DNA of 55,586 nt from an uncultured Tessaracoccus sp. (GCF_947286155.1 NZ_CAMYPD010000015.1:1-55586); one strand, 5' to 3'; positions 8,238-18,982 are shown, counted from the stretch's first letter. The notes: generated by a model not told the origin, from the letters alone. Program-made: numbers and translations.

Positions 8238-9659
8238 GTGCCGAAGTCTCGGACAGCGCAGTGGGTCGCCGTCGGTATCGTGCTCGTGTTGGTGCCCAGC
8301 CTCACGCTCACCGCGCTCGCTCTGCGAGGCCGCATCGCCACCGCCGTCGGCCTCGATCGCCCCGCGGCATCCCCGACGGTGCCCCCCTCGGTGTTCGCGG
8401 CTCCATCAGCAGCGCCGACACCGCCCAGCGTCGGTGACCTCCAACCACCCGCAGCCATCGCGACGCCGGGCCCCGCCCCGTCGAAACAGCAACTTGCCCA
8501 GCGTCTCGCGCACCTCGACACATCGAAGCTCACAACGCCCGACGGGAAACCTGCCACGATCTCGTGGGAGCTGCTCGACGGGGTGTCCGGGCAAGCGATC
8601 GCCTCACGCGACGCCCACCGGATGCTGACCCCCGCGTCGAATACCAAAACGCTGACCATCACGTCGGTGCTCAACGCCTTCGACGGCGAAGAGACCTTCG
8701 CCACCACCGTCACCCAACCCGGCCCGGGCACCATCGTGCTGGTGGGCGGGGGCGACCCGCTCCTGGCAAGCGAACCCGCACAACCAGGCACGTACCCCCA
8801 GCCGCCGTCGCTGCGCAGCCTCGCCCAGCAGACCGCGAAGGCGCTGCGCGCCGCGGGAACCACCAGCGTCACGCTGGGCTACGACGCGTCCTACTTCCCG
8901 GATTCCGGCTGGGCAACAACATGGCCCGCGAAATACCGCGATCAGGTGACGCCGATCAGCGCGCTGTGGGCCGATGAGGGGAAGGTCGACGGAGCACGCC
9001 AAGCTGATCCCGCTGCCGCGGCCGCCGCCGTCTTCGCTCGCCAGCTCGGCGAAGAAGGCCTCCAAGTACGCGGCGCACCTGTCGTTACCAAGGGTACGGG
9101 AGCGGAGATCGCGAGCGTCGAATCGTTGCCCGTGCATGCGCTCGCCCAGCAGGCGATGCTGCGCTCCAACAACTCATTCACCGAAGTGCTCGGCTTCCAA
9201 TTGGCCAAACACACGGGCCACCCGGCCACGTTCGCGGGCTCCACCGCCGCCATCCAGCAACAACTCACCAAGCTCGGCATCTGGGAGCAAGGCGCTCATC
9301 TCGACGACGCGTCGGGGCTCTCGCGCAGCAACCGCGTATCGGCGGCGATGCTCGCCCGCGCCAACCACCACATCATCACCGACGCCCGCCTCACCGCCGT
9401 CATGGATGGTCTGCCCGTCGCGGGGGTTAGCGGGACGCTGCGCGAGCGCTTCACCGACGAGGTCAGCGCCCCCGCGCGAGGGGTCGCCCGCGCGAAAACC
9501 GGTACGTTGAGCCTAGTGTCCTCCCTCAGCGGCTACACCATCACTGCCGACGGGTCGCTCGTCGTCTTCGCCATCGTGCTCAACGGGCAAGTCGACGGGT
9601 GGGCGGCGAAGGTGCTGGAAGACCAAGTGGTCGGCACGGTCACAGGGTGCGGTTGCTGA
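8238..9659 (+). CDS. dacB: D-alanyl-D-alanine carboxypeptidase/endopeptidase, PBP4 (S13) family
   Basis: About 473 residues if it starts at the GTG at 8238, which has GGAGG five bases upstream; a GTG at 8199 lacks a ribosome site. An N-terminal helix (VAVGIVLVLVPSLTLTALAL) anchors or exports it. The penicillin-binding active-site motifs are all there: SxxK as SNTK (about residue 133), SxN as SNN, and KTG in RAKTGTLS near the C-terminus. The enzyme trims or cleaves peptidoglycan peptides outside the membrane. A proline-rich linker follows the anchor. It overlaps the next gene by one base (TGATG), and this pair plus tilS and hpt forms one run. Confidence 0.9.
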   Translation: MPKSRTAQWVAVGIVLVLVPSLTLTALALRGRIATAVGLDRPAASPTVPPSVFAAPSAAPTPPSVGDLQPPAAIATPGPAPSKQQLAQRLAHLDTSKLTTPDGKPATISWELLDGVSGQAIASRDAHRMLTPASNTKTLTITSVLNAFDGEETFATTVTQPGPGTIVLVGGGDPLLASEPAQPGTYPQPPSLRSLAQQTAKALRAAGTTSVTLGYDASYFPDSGWATTWPAKYRDQVTPISALWADEGKVDGARQADPAAAAAAVFARQLGEEGLQVRGAPVVTKGTGAEIASVESLPVHALAQQAMLRSNNSFTEVLGFQLAKHTGHPATFAGSTAAIQQQLTKLGIWEQGAHLDDASGLSRSNRVSAAMLARANHHIITDARLTAVMDGLPVAGVSGTLRERFTDEVSAPARGVARAKTGTLSLVSSLSGYTITADGSLVVFAIVLNGQVDGWAAKVLEDQVVGTVTGCGC

Positions 9660-10549
9660 TGGACGCCGCGCCAGAACTCCACTGGGCAACCGCCCGCGCC
9701 GTCGCCAAGCTGGGCCGAGGTGACCTGCCCGCCGTCTCGCGCCCGGAGGCGCACCGCTACGTCGCGAGCATACGACGCCACGCGCGCGAGGCCGCCGAGC
9801 TAGCGGCAGCGGCAATGCAGGTTCCCGCCCGTGGCGCGTCCAACATCCGTGTCGTAGATCGCGACGGTTGGGTCGCCGCCGCCACCAACGTCGCCCAGGC
9901 AGCCATCGACTCGGTGGGGTGGCCCCGTCGTTCCCCGACACTCTGGCGCGCCCTCACCGCGCGCGTGCTGGGCGCGGGCGTGGGCGTGGGGCTAGGTATC
10001 GGATCGCGGTGGATGCTCGGCCAATACGACGCTTTCTCGGGCAGCCGCACCTTGTACCTCGTCGCCCCGAATCTGTGGCGCCTGCAGTACCGAAACGGCT
10101 TCGACGAGCGCTCGTTCTTGCTGTGGATAGCAGCGCACGAACAGGCCCACGCGCTGCAATTCGACCGCGCGCCCTGGCTCACCGGCTACCTCGGTGAGCT
10201 CGTCGGCGACGCTAGCGGCAGGGCATCGATCAACCGCATCATCGCCACCATGACCTTCCTCGAAGGGCACGCTGACTACGTCTCCGACCGCACGGGGCGT
10301 ATTCGTCACGTGCAGCGCATGCGCCGGGTGCTGGAGCGCTCGCGGCCCCAGCGCGGCGGCGGGCTACTCGACAAGGGCACCCAATACGCGCAGGGGCGCC
10401 AGTTCTGCCTCAAGGTGCAGCAGATGCACGCCGACGATGGCCTCAGCCAGCCGAATCCGCTCGACGCCGCATTCGACGCGCCAGAGAACTTGCCGACGCG
10501 CGAGGAGATCGCAAACCCTGCGCTGTGGGATCGGAGGGTGTATGGCTAG
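9659..10549 (+). CDS. Zinc-dependent metalloprotease, zincin-like type 2 (F420-associated family)
   Basis: About 296 residues from the ATG at 9659. A HExxH zinc motif is visible in AAHEQAHALQFD near residue 161, and a downstream EGHADYVSD segment supplies a likely third zinc ligand. The family is widespread in actinobacteria and is often named coenzyme F420 biosynthesis-associated, from gene neighbourhood and not from biochemistry; nothing here links it to F420. It lies between dacB and tilS, its usual position in this lineage. A hydrophobic stretch near residues 103-118 may be a membrane or buried segment. It overlaps tilS by 8 bp. Confidence 0.82.
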   Translation: MDAAPELHWATARAVAKLGRGDLPAVSRPEAHRYVASIRRHAREAAELAAAAMQVPARGASNIRVVDRDGWVAAATNVAQAAIDSVGWPRRSPTLWRALTARVLGAGVGVGLGIGSRWMLGQYDAFSGSRTLYLVAPNLWRLQYRNGFDERSFLLWIAAHEQAHALQFDRAPWLTGYLGELVGDASGRASINRIIATMTFLEGHADYVSDRTGRIRHVQRMRRVLERSRPQRGGGLLDKGTQYAQGRQFCLKVQQMHADDGLSQPNPLDAAFDAPENLPTREEIANPALWDRRVYG

Positions 10550-11459
10550 GCGTGAACTCGGCCCGGCATCGCTGGAGGTGGCGCGCGCCGTCGCGCAGGT
10601 GTGGCCGGGTGGCGATGTCGTCGTGGCGTGCTCCGGGGGTGCCGATTCCCTGGCGCTCGCGCTGGGGGCCGCGTGGGCGGCGCGGCGCGACGGGGGAGCG
10701 CCGCTTGCCGTCGTCGTCGACCACCAGCTGCAACCAGATTCCGACGAGGTCGCCCACCAGGTGGAGGAGCAGCTGGCCTGCCACTCCATCGAAGCACGCA
10801 CGGTGAGGGTCACCGTCGAACCCGGCGCCGACGGCCTCGAAGCGGCTGCCCGCGACGCCCGCTACGCGGCGCTGGAAGCATTCGGGCGCCCGGTGCTGCT
10901 TGGGCACACCCTCGACGACCAGGCCGAGCAGGTGTTTCTAGGCCTCGTGCGCGGATCCGGAACGCGCGCCGTCGCCGGGATGCCCGCCCGACGCGGCCCG
11001 TTCCTGCGCCCGCTGCTCGGCCTCCGCCGCGCCACGACGGAGCAGGCCTGCGCCGAGTGGGGCGTCACCCCGTGGCACGACCCGATGAACGACGACCCCT
11101 CCTTCATGCGGGTGCGCGTGCGCCGCGCGCTCGCTGGGCTGGAGGACGTCATTGGGAGGGATCTCGCGCCCAACCTCGCGCGGACAGCCTCGCTGGCCAG
11201 AGCCGATGCGGACGCCCTCGACGCGTTCGTCGACACCCCGCCTACGCCGACGCTTCCCGTCGACGATATCCGCGAGCTCCCCGACGCGCTCAGGTGGAGG
11301 TTCCTGAAAGCTTGGCTCGAAGCGCAGGGTGCGCAGCCGGCGATGGTGCACGTGTTGGCCGTCGACGCCCTCGTCACGACGTGGCGAGGGCAGGGCCCCA
11401 TCGACGTCCCGGGGGGCAGCGTGCAGCGTGCCGAGAACGAGCTCAGGTTGGTAAGGTGA
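10542..11459 (+). CDS. tilS: tRNA(Ile)-lysidine synthetase
   Basis: 305 residues. The PP-loop ATP pyrophosphatase motif SGGADS lies in VACSGGADSLALA (about residues 30-35), and the family motif LGHTLDDQAEQVFLGLVRG follows. The enzyme attaches lysine to C34 of the tRNA-Ile CAU anticodon so that it reads AUA, an essential step. The start is the ATG at 10542 with GGAGGG just upstream, which makes an 8-bp overlap with the protease gene. It is followed closely by hpt, the conserved tilS-hpt-ftsH order seen in many Gram-positive bacteria. Confidence 0.94.
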   Translation: MARRELGPASLEVARAVAQVWPGGDVVVACSGGADSLALALGAAWAARRDGGAPLAVVVDHQLQPDSDEVAHQVEEQLACHSIEARTVRVTVEPGADGLEAAARDARYAALEAFGRPVLLGHTLDDQAEQVFLGLVRGSGTRAVAGMPARRGPFLRPLLGLRRATTEQACAEWGVTPWHDPMNDDPSFMRVRVRRALAGLEDVIGRDLAPNLARTASLARADADALDAFVDTPPTPTLPVDDIRELPDALRWRFLKAWLEAQGAQPAMVHVLAVDALVTTWRGQGPIDVPGGSVQRAENELRLVR

Positions 11460-11465
11460 GGAACC

Positions 11466-12017
11466 GTGGATGCTGCCGATATTGCTGAAGACCTCGAGCG
11501 CGTGCTCTACACCTCCGACCAGATCGCTGAGCGCATCGCGGAGATAGCCGCCCAAATCGATGCTGACTACGAGGGGAAGGACATCCTCCTCGTTGGAGTG
11601 CTGAACGGCGCGGTCATGGTGATGTCAGACCTGCAACGCGCCATGAAGAGCCACGTCCAGATGGACTGGATGGCCGTCTCCTCCTACGGCGCAGGCACCC
11701 AGTCGAGCGGCGTGGTGCGCATTCTGAAAGACCTCTCACAGGATCTCGAAGGCCGGCACGTCATCGTCGTGGAAGACATCATCGACACCGGCCTCACGCT
11801 CAGCTACCTCATCAACTACCTCGCCTCGCGCGGCCCGGCGAGCATCGAGATCATGACGATGTTCCGCAAACCCGACGCGGCGAAGATCGACGTGCCCGTG
11901 AAGTACGTCGGCTTCGACATCCCCAACGAGTTCGTCGTCGGCTTCGGTCTGGACTTCGCCGAGAAGTACCGCAACCTGCGCGACGTCGGCACACTGAAGC
12001 CTGAGATCTACAGCTGA
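11466..12017 (+). CDS. hpt: Hypoxanthine phosphoribosyltransferase
   Basis: 183 residues from a GTG at 11466, six bases after the tilS stop, with GTGAGG as ribosome site. The PRPP-binding signature is seen as VIVVEDIIDTGLTL (about residues 97-110), preceded by the flexible-loop region SSYGAGTQSSG. The enzyme salvages hypoxanthine, and often guanine, to the nucleoside monophosphates. Location next to tilS and ftsH is the standard arrangement. A long imperfect inverted repeat follows the gene. Confidence 0.95.
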   Translation: MDAADIAEDLERVLYTSDQIAERIAEIAAQIDADYEGKDILLVGVLNGAVMVMSDLQRAMKSHVQMDWMAVSSYGAGTQSSGVVRILKDLSQDLEGRHVIVVEDIIDTGLTLSYLINYLASRGPASIEIMTMFRKPDAAKIDVPVKYVGFDIPNEFVVGFGLDFAEKYRNLRDVGTLKPEIYS

Positions 12018-12027
12018 TCAACCCATA

Positions 12028-12108
12028 CCTAACCCAATATCCACACGGGTTTCGCTGCAGGGGTCAAATCGGCCGATTTCGGCAAACGCATGTGGATATC
12101 GGGTTAGG
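12028..12108. repeat. Inverted repeat with 20-bp arms between hpt and ftsH
   Basis: Arms at 12028-12047 and 12089-12108 pair at 18 of 20 positions around a 41-nt loop that itself holds a small palindrome (AATCGGCCGATT). It fills most of the 176-bp gap before ftsH. It could end the hpt transcript or regulate ftsH; the layout recalls the repeat at 7388. Confidence 0.55.
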
Positions 12109-12193
12109 AACGCAGTTGGGCCCCCGCAGCTTCCGGGGATGCATCTTTGGCGAGCGCTGGTAGGCTTCGGCTTGCTGTTTTCGTCTTTATTGA

Positions 12194-14337
<2,144 letters not shown>

Positions 14338-14341
<4 letters not shown>

Positions 14342-14904
14342 GCGTCGATCAACCGCGCATCGAAGCCGCGGTGCGCGAGATTCTGCTCGCCATCGGCGAC
14401 GACCCTGACCGCGACGGTTTGCGCGACACCCCACAGCGCGTCGCCCGATCATACGCCGAGCTGTTCGCCGGCCTCAGCCAAGACCCGGCAGATGTGATCG
14501 GCACCACCTTCGACGTATCCCACGAGGAACTCGTGCTCGTGAAAGATATCGAGGTGGCGAGCTGCTGCGAGCATCACCTCTTGCCATTCACGGGCGTGGC
14601 CCACGTGGGGTACATCCCGCAGAAGGGCGGCCGGGTGGCGGGCCTGTCCAAAATTGCGCGCCTCGTCGACGTCTATGCCCGCCGCCCGCAAGTGCAGGAA
14701 CGGCTCACCACCCAGATCGCTGAGGCCATGGTGGAGCAACTGCACGCGCGCGGGGTGATCGTCGTGGTGGAAGCGGAGCACTCCTGCATGACGCTTCGAG
14801 GCGTGCGCAAGCCGGGCTCGAAAACGGTGACGAGCGCGGTGCGCGGAGTACTGCGTGACAGCGCCACCCGAGCAGAGGCGATGGGCCTCATCCTGGGGCA
14901 CTGA
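14338..14904 (+). CDS. folE: GTP cyclohydrolase I
   Basis: 188 residues. The enzyme converts GTP to 7,8-dihydroneopterin triphosphate, the entry step of folate synthesis. Zinc and catalytic residues are visible: SCCEHHLLPF (about residues 75-84) with the Cys and His ligands, and SCMTLRGV with the second Cys. GLSKIARLVDVYARRPQVQE is the family signature in the middle. The ATG overlaps the ftsH stop by 4 bp; folP follows after two bases. Length equals the usual bacterial FolE. Confidence 0.96.
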
Positions 14905-14906
14905 GC

Positions 14907-15707
14907 ATGCAGACACTCATCATGGGGGTGCTCAACGTCACACCCGACTCCTTCTCCGACGGCGGCCGCTGGGCCAACCCGGATTCCGCCTGCGAGCACG
15001 CCCACGAACTCGTCGCCCAGGGCGCGAGCATCATCGACGTGGGCGGAGAATCCACCCGCCCAGGCGCGGCTCGCGTCGACGCCGACGAGGAACTGCGACG
15101 GGTGCTCCCCGTCGTCGAACGCCTCGCCGCAGCGGGCATCACCGTCTCGGTTGACACCATGCGCGCCACGACGGCCCGCGCGGTGGTAGACGCCGGGGCC
15201 GCCATCATCAACGATGTCTCCGGCGGGCTCGCCGACCCCGATATGTTCGCGACGGTCGCTGCCTCCGACGCCTGCTACATCTTGCAACACTGGCGCGGGC
15301 ATTCCGACGTGATGAATTCCCTCGCCAACTACACTGACGTTTGCGCGGAAGTGCTCGGTGAGACGCTCGCACGTCGTGACGCCGCCGTCGCCGCCGGGAT
15401 CCCCGCCTCGCGCATTATCCTCGATCCCGGGCTCGGTTTCGCGAAGTCCAGCGACGATAATTGGCAGATCCTGCGCGATCTCACCGCATGGCAGGCCACC
15501 GGGCATCGCGTCCTCGTCGGCGCCTCCCGCAAACGCTTCCTCGCCGAGGCTCAGGATCGCGACGTCGCCACCGCCGCGGTGACCACCTGGTGCGCGGCCC
15601 ACAGCGTCTGGGCAGTGCGCACACATGAGGTGCCCATGCAGCGTGACGCGATCATCGTCGGAAGCCACCTTCGCCCTGACGCTGCCGAGCTTCGCCCGCT
15701 CGGGTAG
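14907..15707 (+). CDS. folP: Dihydropteroate synthase
   Basis: 266 residues. The first signature, MGVLNVTPDSFSDGG, and the second, GASIIDVGGESTRPGA, hold the pyrophosphate and pterin contacts; the C-terminal VLVGASRKRFL region holds the Lys and Arg that bind the substrates. The enzyme condenses p-aminobenzoate with hydroxymethyl-dihydropterin pyrophosphate and is the sulfonamide target. It begins two bases after the folE stop and is followed by folB after about 42 bp. Confidence 0.96.
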   Translation: MQTLIMGVLNVTPDSFSDGGRWANPDSACEHAHELVAQGASIIDVGGESTRPGAARVDADEELRRVLPVVERLAAAGITVSVDTMRATTARAVVDAGAAIINDVSGGLADPDMFATVAASDACYILQHWRGHSDVMNSLANYTDVCAEVLGETLARRDAAVAAGIPASRIILDPGLGFAKSSDDNWQILRDLTAWQATGHRVLVGASRKRFLAEAQDRDVATAAVTTWCAAHSVWAVRTHEVPMQRDAIIVGSHLRPDAAELRPLG

Positions 15708-15749
15708 TATCCACAACGTCACAGTGACCAACGAGCAAGGTGAGGAACC

Positions 15750-16109
15750 ATCGACACCATCACGCTGACGGGGGTACGCGCCCGAGGCTTCCACGGAGTC
15801 CTTCCCGAGGAGCGAGCTAACGGGCAGGACTTCGTCGTTGACGTGGTGATGGCCGTTGCATCCTGGCCGAGTGACGATGACCTCGCGTCCACGATCGACT
15901 ACTCGGAGGTTGCCGACTTGGTGGTAGCCACCGTCGAGTCCGGCCCCTACCAACTGATCGAGACGCTGGCGCAGGCAATTGCCCGGGTCATCCTGGACCG
16001 CCAGCCGCTCGCCTCGTCAGTCAGTGTTACTGTGCATAAGCCGAGCGCCCCGCTTCGCCCGGCGTTCACCGACGTGGCGGTCACCATCACTAGGAGCAGA
16101 CAGACATGA
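15750..16109 (+). CDS. folB: Dihydroneopterin aldolase, apparently ATC start
   Basis: 119 residues if read from ATC at 15750. The conserved N-terminus (DTITLTGVRARGFHGVLPEE) is encoded upstream of the first GTG or ATG in frame (15843), and an in-frame TGA sits at 15741-15743. So the start must lie between 15744 and about 15768, where the only options are ATC (15750, 15759) or CTG (15765). ATC at 15750 has AGGTGAGG four bases upstream and gives the full-length family N-terminus. FolB cleaves dihydroneopterin to 6-hydroxymethyl-dihydropterin and glycolaldehyde. The conserved active-site Glu and Lys (HKPSAPL) are present. It overlaps folK by 4 bp. Confidence 0.88.
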   Translation: MDTITLTGVRARGFHGVLPEERANGQDFVVDVVMAVASWPSDDDLASTIDYSEVADLVVATVESGPYQLIETLAQAIARVILDRQPLASSVSVTVHKPSAPLRPAFTDVAVTITRSRQT

Positions 16110-16669
16110 GTAACGCACCGTTTGACCTCGATGTCGACACCCTCGGCAACTTGCGTCCCATCTCGAAGGTCGTGTTCAGCCTCGGCTCGAACCAGGGAGA
16201 TTCCGCAGAGATCCTCCAAGAGGCCGTTGACTTCCTCGCCGATACCCCTGACCTTATGCTCGTCGAGGTGTCCCCGGTGTACGAAACGACGCCGTGGGGC
16301 GAGGTGCAAGACCAGCCGAATTTCCTGAACATGGTGGTCATCGCGGAGTCGACGCTGGAGCCACTCACGCTCCTCGACCGCGCGCATGCCATCGAGGAGA
16401 ACTTCGGGCGCGAGCGCACCATTCCGGGCGGTCCCCGCACGCTCGACATTGACATCATCATGGTGGGTAAGCGCGTCTCGGAGGACGCCATCGAGCTTCC
16501 CCACCCCTACGCCCACGAGCGCGCCTTCGTGCTGGTTCCGTGGCTCGACGTCGACCCGGATGGCGAGCTCGAGGGGCATGGCCCCATCGCTGACCTCGTC
16601 GAAGATATGGATACCGACGGCGTCACCCTCCGAAGCGACATCGTTATCTCGGCGGCAACGGGCTTTTGA
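16106..16669 (+). CDS. folK: 2-amino-4-hydroxy-6-hydroxymethyldihydropteridine pyrophosphokinase
   Basis: 187 residues. The motifs SLGSNQGD near the N-terminus, SPVYETTPWGEVQDQPNFLN and the signature GGPRTLDIDIIMVG (Mg2+ Asp pair) identify HPPK. It transfers pyrophosphate from ATP to hydroxymethyl-dihydropterin, feeding FolP. There is an N-terminal extension of about 20 residues before the usual start of the fold. It overlaps folB (ATGA) and the following DUF3180 gene (TTGA) by 4 bp each, so the set folE-folP-folB-folK-DUF3180 is one coupled operon. Confidence 0.96.
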   Translation: MSNAPFDLDVDTLGNLRPISKVVFSLGSNQGDSAEILQEAVDFLADTPDLMLVEVSPVYETTPWGEVQDQPNFLNMVVIAESTLEPLTLLDRAHAIEENFGRERTIPGGPRTLDIDIIMVGKRVSEDAIELPHPYAHERAFVLVPWLDVDPDGELEGHGPIADLVEDMDTDGVTLRSDIVISAATGF

Positions 16670-17148
16670 GTAAGGTCACGCTCACCACCCCGCGTCAGAC
16701 GGTCGTCGCCGTCCTGGCGGGGGCTCTGCTGATGGGAGGTGGGCTGGCGATCTACGATCGCCTCGCCGCCTACCCACCGGTGGTGCCGTGGACGGTGCCC
16801 GTCGCGCTGGGTGTGGTGAGCATCGCAGGCATCATCTACGCGCTGTGCATTCCGAAGCGTTTAGAGGAGCGCAAGCTCGGTTCGCAGGAAGCCATGGTTG
16901 CCCTCATCACTGGGAAGGCGATGGTGCTGAGCGGCGCGGCGCTGGCCGGAGCCAACACGGTGTACGTGATGAAATTCGTGTCAGCTATCGAGGCTGAAAC
17001 ACCGCTGCAGCGTGTGATACACGGGGGCGGGACGCTCGCCGCGAGCATCTTGTTGGCGGTGGCAGGCTCCATGATTGAACACCGCTTGCGCATCCAGCAA
17101 CCCCCGGACGAAAAAGATGCGCGCCACGCCGACGCAACCGTCGCATAA
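16666..17148 (+). CDS. DUF3180 family membrane protein
   Basis: 160 residues from a TTG that overlaps the folK stop. Four hydrophobic helices are visible (about 12-30, 42-62, 83-103 and 122-142), with a charged C-terminal tail. The protein family is of unknown function and almost always follows folK in actinobacteria. No catalytic motif is seen. Nothing in the sequence shows a role in folate chemistry; the association is positional. Confidence 0.8.
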   Translation: MSKVTLTTPRQTVVAVLAGALLMGGGLAIYDRLAAYPPVVPWTVPVALGVVSIAGIIYALCIPKRLEERKLGSQEAMVALITGKAMVLSGAALAGANTVYVMKFVSAIEAETPLQRVIHGGGTLAASILLAVAGSMIEHRLRIQQPPDEKDARHADATVA

Positions 17149-17175
17149 GGAAATTGCAGCAGTTAGCATGCAGCC

Positions 17176-17808
17176 ATGTCTGGTCGTCATTTCGCATCGT
17201 CTAAGAACGAACGAAACACCGCGCTGCTCATCCTCGGTATTGGCGCACTCGCAGCAGTAGCGTCGATGTTCGGCAATATCTGGGTGGTGCGCGCAGGTGT
17301 TGTGGTTGCCATTGTGATGGCAATGATTGCTCTCTACGTGTCTTTCCTAGAAGTCAAGCGCATTCGCGAGGAGCACAGCGAGGCGCTGCGTCGCGAAACT
17401 GAAATTCGGATGGCGCTTTCCGACAAGCATCACGCCGATTCAGTGGCGATGATCGATCGCTTCAACGCGCGCGCTGAGAACCTCAACGCCATCATCGCGA
17501 AGCTGCGTTCCCAGCTTGGGGCTGCAAAGAAGGAGCTGAGCTCCATGCGCGGCAACGCGGCGTGGCTGCGTGCTGAGGTGGCCGAGCGCCAGGCGCGCAT
17601 CGAAGAGCTCACCGCCCGTATCGCCGAGCTCGAATCGCAGCGCGACGAGGCCGAACAGGAAAGCTCAATCGTCGAACTCCCCGAAGCTTCGTCTCTCTTT
17701 CCGCAGGTGGGCGACATCTGGGGCGAAGATGAGCATCCGACGATCATCAACCTCGCGAAGCTCCACCTCGACGAAGTGCTTGGCGAAGACCTCCGCAAGC
17801 ACGCCTGA
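17176..17808 (+). CDS. Membrane-anchored coiled-coil protein, unknown function
   Basis: 210 residues. Two adjacent hydrophobic helices (about 17-33 and 39-58) are followed by a long charged heptad-rich segment (about 60-160: EVKRIREEHSEALRRETEI, then repeated LRSQL, LRAEV, IEELTARIAELESQ) that should form a cytoplasmic coiled coil. A short acidic C-terminal domain (SLFPQVGDIWGEDEHPTIIN) follows. I do not recognise a family with certainty; similar proteins are common next to folK-DUF3180 in this lineage. A structural or scaffolding role at the membrane is possible but not shown. It is convergent with the NuoD-like gene, only 8 bp apart. Confidence 0.75.
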   Translation: MSGRHFASSKNERNTALLILGIGALAAVASMFGNIWVVRAGVVVAIVMAMIALYVSFLEVKRIREEHSEALRRETEIRMALSDKHHADSVAMIDRFNARAENLNAIIAKLRSQLGAAKKELSSMRGNAAWLRAEVAERQARIEELTARIAELESQRDEAEQESSIVELPEASSLFPQVGDIWGEDEHPTIINLAKLHLDEVLGEDLRKHA

Positions 17809-17816
17809 GCAGCGAA

Positions 17817-18914
17817 TTACTTGTCAGCATCGCCGACGCTGTAGCCCACGGTGGCCACGGCGTCGGCGACCTGCGTTTCTGGGGTGGCTTCCAGCGCCTG
17901 CCCGAGCGCCGAGAGATTAGCGAACGAGGGCGTGCGCAGCGCTAGCCGCCAAGGCGTTGCGCCGCCGCGCGATACGAGCAGGCTCCCGGCGATACCCCAC
18001 GGGGCTTCGACTTCGGCCCAGTGCTCTCCCTCAGGAACTTTGAGGCGCCGCGCGAGCCGCACCGTCACCTCGCCTGGGTGGTCAGCCACTCCCGCGAGCA
18101 GCGCATCTGCCATGGCAGCCGAGGTGCGCAGCTCGTCGACGAGCACCGCGAGGCGGGCGTGCCCGTCGCCGGCCGTGCGCGTGGGTGCGGGTTGGAAGAC
18201 GTCCGAGTAGGCGAGGTAGCCGCGTGCCCGGCGGTCGAGGTCGAGGCCAGCGGCCCGCCCGACGGGGCCCGACAGCCCATATGCCTGGCAGGCATTGGCG
18301 TCGAGTGTCGCAAGGCCGCGGTAGCGCTCGGTGGCACTGAGCGCTTGCTCGCACAGGTCTGCGATGCGGAGCACATCGTCGAGGGGGAGTTGCCAGCCGC
18401 CGGGTATGTCCGCCGCGAGCCCGCCCACGCGGTTCAGCATGGGGTGGATGCGGTTGCCTGACCACGCGAGCACGGCGTCGCGGACTGCATCGACGGTGGT
18501 CCACAGCTGCGCTGCGACGTCGTCGTCGAGGAGCACGGATAGGAACGAGAGGTGGCTGTGGATGCGCGCGGTTTCGGCGAGGAGCGTGCGCAGCCAGGTG
18601 GCGCGGGGCGGTGCGACGAGCCGCATGGCTTGCTCAATGGCGAGGGTTGCGCACAGCTCGCCGGAGAATGCTGAGAGCCAATCGTGGCGGTCTGCCAACA
18701 TGATTCCCGCTCGCCAATCCCGTACCTCAAAGAGTTTCTCCGCGCCACGATGGCCGTAGCCAGGCTGGATCACGACGTTGCGCCATAGCCCGTCAACAAC
18801 ATCAGTTTCCACTGCGATAAATCCCGTGTTTGTGGGGTGGCGATAGCCGAGGGAAATATGTGCATGCCCCGGCAGCGACATCGCTCCGATGCAATAGTGC
18901 TGGCGACGTATCAC
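17817..18914 (-). CDS. Orphan NuoD-like protein lacking quinone-contact residues
   Basis: 365 residues that align along their length with the 49-kDa subunit (NuoD) of complex I. Shared landmarks are YGHRGAEKL, the helix ETARIHSHLSFL, MLNRVGGLAADIP, EAPWGIAGSLLVS and RTPSFANLSAL, with a C-terminus ending GYSVGDADK. The two residues that hold the quinone headgroup in known NuoD proteins are changed: the HPSTHG loop reads HPTNTG and the RMDYL Tyr is Trp (RHDWL). No other nuo gene is nearby. It is probably a paralogue with another role, not a working complex I subunit. An internal ATG near 18881 is an alternative start. It is divergent from lsr2. Confidence 0.75.
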   Translation of the reverse strand: MIRRQHYCIGAMSLPGHAHISLGYRHPTNTGFIAVETDVVDGLWRNVVIQPGYGHRGAEKLFEVRDWRAGIMLADRHDWLSAFSGELCATLAIEQAMRLVAPPRATWLRTLLAETARIHSHLSFLSVLLDDDVAAQLWTTVDAVRDAVLAWSGNRIHPMLNRVGGLAADIPGGWQLPLDDVLRIADLCEQALSATERYRGLATLDANACQAYGLSGPVGRAAGLDLDRRARGYLAYSDVFQPAPTRTAGDGHARLAVLVDELRTSAAMADALLAGVADHPGEVTVRLARRLKVPEGEHWAEVEAPWGIAGSLLVSRGGATPWRLALRTPSFANLSALGQALEATPETQVADAVATVGYSVGDADK

Positions 18915-18982
18915 AACGCCCCTTTCTGGTATTGAGCTCGTGTACCCTGGGAACTGAATTATTCAAATCTGAAAGGATGACA

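Noticed and set aside
9659..10549. Link to coenzyme F420 synthesis suggested by the family name
   Set aside because: No F420 synthesis gene is in the window and the name comes from neighbourhood in other genomes.
17817..18914. [NiFe]-hydrogenase large subunit
   Set aside because: The alignment follows NuoD throughout, and the paired CxxC motifs that bind the NiFe centre are absent.
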